Translations under genes and position numbers: made by a program | In this document: positions 61,706-64,000 of the stretch, one piece after another | Position numbering within the stretch: the first letter of the stretch is position 1 | How the letters are laid out: each line of letters opens with the position of its first letter | The notes under the pieces: model-generated | Told to the model about the DNA's origin: nothing | The model's input: the letters and a program-made list of their open reading frames with translations, nothing else | Database searches by the model: none | NCBI RefSeq assembly: GCF_900101345.1 | Contig: NZ_FMUX01000004.1 | Location: forward strand, 294,463 to 358,462 | Source: Desulfoluna spongiiphila | Lineage (GTDB): Bacteria > Desulfobacterota > Desulfobacteria > Desulfobacterales > Desulfolunaceae | Direction of reading: 5' to 3' | Length of the DNA: 64,000 nt

Positions 61706-61999
61706 CTACCCCCTCCCCTTCGCCGACATCCTCTCCTGTTCCTCCTTGTAAAACGCCACAATCCGATCCACGGCCCGGTATTGCCGCTCCAGAAGGTCTT
61801 CGGTGATGGTGCGAAGCCCCCATTTCTTGAAATCGATCTGAAGACCGTTTCCTCCCGGGGCTTCGGCATCCTCCAGTTCGGAAAAGAACGCCCCCACGGA
61901 TGTAAGCAGGCGATGTACGTCCTTGATGGCATCACAGAGTTCAGATATTTCCGACCCTGAAAACATGCGACGGCCGGGCTGGCTGTCCGATGAGATCAT
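61706..61999 (-). CDS. Small hypothetical protein
   Basis: 97 residues from the ATG at 61999 (GCGGGAG upstream). Helical and charged: SGSEISELCDAIKDVHRLLT, FFSELEDAEAPGG, LLERQYRAVDRIVAFYKEEQ. No known domain. It may be a small regulator or part of a mobile region; no partner gene is adjacent. Confidence 0.55.
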   Translation of the reverse strand: MISSDSQPGRRMFSGSEISELCDAIKDVHRLLTSVGAFFSELEDAEAPGGNGLQIDFKKWGLRTITEDLLERQYRAVDRIVAFYKEEQERMSAKGRG

Positions 62000-62222
62000 G
62001 ATGAACTCCCGCTTCTTTAGTGAATAGTAAAGGGCTAATCGTGAGCAGAGATGGAGCAATCCGGGCCCATATGCAATACAGGCTGTTGCCATGAACCCGT
62101 TGCCCCGTAAAGATGAATAGAGATCGTGAATAGAGGCGGCATCGTAAACGCGTCAACAGCGGTTCATGTATGCCGTAGATCTGCGCCCAATGCGGTACAG
62201 ACACTATTCACGACGTCATAGT

Positions 62223-62351
62223 TCACCATTCACTGTCTATTGGCCATTTGTAGCGACGATTTCGTTGATGAAAGGGGCGCAAGGTTGCGCGGATGGAGGA
62301 AAATACGACTTGAAATGGGGGTGAGTGTGGTGTAAAAAACCGTGTAGCCAT
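62223..62351 (-). CDS. Possible 42-residue peptide, unknown
   Basis: An ATG at 62351 has GAGGAGG five bases upstream, and encodes MATRFFTPHSPPFQVVFSSI followed by RATLRPFHQRNRRYKWPIDS and EW. A perfect CAGGATG/CATCCTG hairpin (62389-62408) lies just ahead. It is Arg-rich with no known family and could be spurious. Confidence 0.25.
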   Translation of the reverse strand: MATRFFTPHSPPFQVVFSSIRATLRPFHQRNRRYKWPIDSEW

Positions 62352-63171
62352 GACGACCTCCTCTGAAGGTTGTTTTGGTCAGGCCTGGCAGGATGTTGGC
62401 GCATCCTGTCGGGTCGCATCATGAATTCCAAAAACTTCGCAATAACTAGTTATTACACCCCACCCTAAATTCATATCTTTAATGTGTCAACAGTTTTTTT
62501 GTGATAATTCACTGGGTTATTCATTTCGAAACTTACAGAAAGACCCACCGCCCTCTTCACATCCCCATAGCGCTGATTGCGCGAACTAACTCGGTCCCAA
62601 AGGCGGTTGACCTTGACGCCTCCGACCAACGAATCCCCGACAGAGAGCGGACACGCAGGGTCCATCAAGTTTACAGATCTACGCAGATAAACAGAGGCAA
62701 CCGGTCTTGGCTTTCAGGCCCATAGTTCCAAGCAGACCAAAATAAACCATGTGCCAAATTTCAGGGTGTTGGACAATGTCCTCCCCCAGGATAATATCTA
62801 TTTTTTAAATTGAAAAATCGAAATTTCAGGCGTATGAATTGAAAGGTCACGAGACGGGAATATCAGGTCAATTAGGGCGCTGATTGAAACGTAAAAATTG
62901 AATGAACCTGTTCTTCGGATCTGTTCACACAAGCACAAGAACTGTCATGGAAAATTGACTCACGTGTCAACTCCGAAACTTGAGTTATAGATGATAAACA
63001 AATGGGACGATGGCGGTGCTTCCGGCAAAAGATGGGCACGCCTCGGGCTTTGCCAACTCAACCAGGAACCAACCATCCTTAAGCTCCCCCCTGTATGAAA
63101 ATTGCTGTCAAACCTGAAACTCTATCGTGCGTCGGACGAGACCCGTCGTGTGCCTATTGGAATCCCAACCT
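62352..63171. other. Sparse intergenic region
   Basis: Low-complexity, AT-rich sequence. A partial GATGGGCACGCCTCGGGC repeat is at about 63032-63056. Minus-strand frames in this stretch have no clear ribosome site, and no RNA gene was recognised. Promoter elements for the acetyltransferase must be here but were not singled out. Confidence 0.4.
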
Positions 63172-63570
63172 ATGGAAATCAAGCACCGTTTGCCTTCTAT
63201 CGAAGAATACCAAAAACTAAGAAACGTGGTCGGCTGGTGGGATACTGACGCCAATGCCACAAAGGTTGCTTTGAACAATTCTCTGTTCTCAGTTGTTGCA
63301 ATAGAAGGCGAAACAGTGGTTGGCATAGGCCGTATTGCAGGTGACGGGGGGCTGTACTTCTACATTCAAGACGTGATTGTCCATCCCGATTACCAGTCGA
63401 AGGGCATCGGAAAGGCTCTTATGAAGGAGCTGATGACCTACATCAAAAAAACAGCGAAACCTGGTTCATACATCGCTTTGATGTCAGCAAAGGGGCTCGA
63501 AAAATATTATGAAGCCTTTGGCTTTGAGGCACGTAACGATGATGCTCCGGGAGTGTTTCAGATAGTGTAA
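63172..63570 (+). CDS. GNAT-family N-acetyltransferase
   Basis: 132 residues from the ATG at 63172; the in-frame extension upstream looks non-coding. Core motifs are SLFSVVAIEGETVVGIGRIA, IQDVIVHPDYQSKGIGKALM (acetyl-CoA Q/RxxGxG/A loop) and GLEKYYEAFGFEA. Substrate unknown. No partner toxin or antitoxin gene is adjacent. Confidence 0.85.
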   Translation: MEIKHRLPSIEEYQKLRNVVGWWDTDANATKVALNNSLFSVVAIEGETVVGIGRIAGDGGLYFYIQDVIVHPDYQSKGIGKALMKELMTYIKKTAKPGSYIALMSAKGLEKYYEAFGFEARNDDAPGVFQIV

Positions 63571-63856
63571 CCAAAAAGGCACAGAATCGGATAGGTGGAG
63601 GTTCAGCGAGACACGCCCTTCAGTTGCACAGAGGATGATTCACAAAAAAGAGAACCGGTCCTTAGCCGGGTAATGAATCTTGCCCCACGCCCCCCCAACA
63701 AAGAACAGGATACACAATTAAGAATCTGACTATATTTACACTGTTGTCCAAAATAGGATTTGACCGGAAGTAAACCGGTGAGAATTTGAAAAGATGCTCC
63801 TTATAAGGCATGGTTAAGTTTGCAAACAAAGACCTCGCCAAACAAGGAGCATATCA

Positions 63857-64000
63857 ATGGTACGTCATTCCAGCCTTTTCAGTCAAATCGTAGGTTTTTT
63901 TGACCGTAACCAGTTTGCCCGTTTAGTCTCCGAGCACGACGCAGAAAGAAACTCGAAGGGCTTCAAGTGCTGGGATCATTTTGTTTCCATGCTTTTTTGC
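63857..64000 (+). CDS. IS4-family transposase, N-terminal fragment (DUF4372)
   Basis: 48 residues to the window edge: MVRHSSLFSQIVGFFDRNQF, then ARLVSEHDAERNSKGFKCWD and HFVSMLFC, the standard DUF4372 start of IS4-type transposases. AAGGAG precedes the ATG. The left end of the element probably lies in 63720-63850, including ACTGTTGTCCAAAATAGGAT; the 3' end is outside the window. Confidence 0.8.
   Translation, partial: MVRHSSLFSQIVGFFDRNQFARLVSEHDAERNSKGFKCWDHFVSMLFC

Noticed and set aside
62471..62668. 65-residue minus-strand frame near the right end
   Set aside because: No ribosome site, no homology pattern, AT-rich non-coding composition.

Overview
The window is bacterial, mostly GC-rich, with two AT-rich patches (about 0.4-5 kb and 61.3-64 kb). 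A membrane PDC-sensor gene fragment, a lone sigma-54 activator, a GlpD/FGGY-kinase/FAD-oxidase cluster and many REP-like intergenic repeats suggest a Gram-negative of the Desulfobacterota type. That assignment is inference only, because no rRNA or tRNA was seen.

The dominant feature is one very long minus-strand run from about 47.3 kb down to 0.5 kb, in three blocks. (1) 43.5-47.3 kb is an R-body (RebB 'killing trait') array: nine intact RebB-family genes, one paralogue broken by a TAG codon and one coiled-coil gene. It lies behind a consensus sigma-54 promoter (47421-47437), next to a sigma-54 enhancer-binding activator (47609-48586). (2) 23.1-43.5 kb is an extracellular contractile injection system (eCIS, Afp/PVC/MAC-like): DUF4255 cap, sheath, two tube proteins, DUF5908, LysM, VgrG-like spike, PAAR tip, gp25, two large baseplate proteins and a fibre. 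It also has a peptidoglycan-binding lysozyme, a DUF6765 protein, a possible tape-measure protein and a large unknown protein at the junction with the reb array. No AAA+ ATPase was seen in the window. (3) 0.5-23 kb is a cargo/effector island of about 18 genes with eukaryote-directed or hydrolytic themes: CheD/CNF-like deamidases (two), C39-like cysteine protease, transglutaminase-like protein, RING-H2 protein, CdtB-like nuclease, HNH-like nuclease, TcdB-type glycosyltransferase, GH19-like lysozyme/chitinase, a DUF6765 protein with twin beta repeats, and large unknowns. At least two cargo proteins carry the N-terminal GFVDNR leader common to eCIS cargo. An IS630 element sits between these two.

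How it may work together (inference): the sigma-54 activator switches on the reb genes and perhaps the eCIS genes by read-through. R-bodies could burst the producing cell while the eCIS particles, loaded with a broad effector set, are released to act on a eukaryotic or bacterial target.

Outside this run, 49.0-54.0 kb carries an RluA-type pseudouridine synthase, a secreted EEP nuclease and a membrane Ser/Thr kinase-like protein. 55.0-61.0 kb is a glycerol-3-phosphate/ether-lipid-like cluster (GlpD, FadR-type regulator, FGGY kinase, alkyl-DHAP-synthase-like flavoprotein) with a FadR-like operator, closed by a strong terminator. The last 3 kb is sparse: a small hypothetical gene, a GNAT acetyltransferase and the start of an IS4-type transposase at the window edge.
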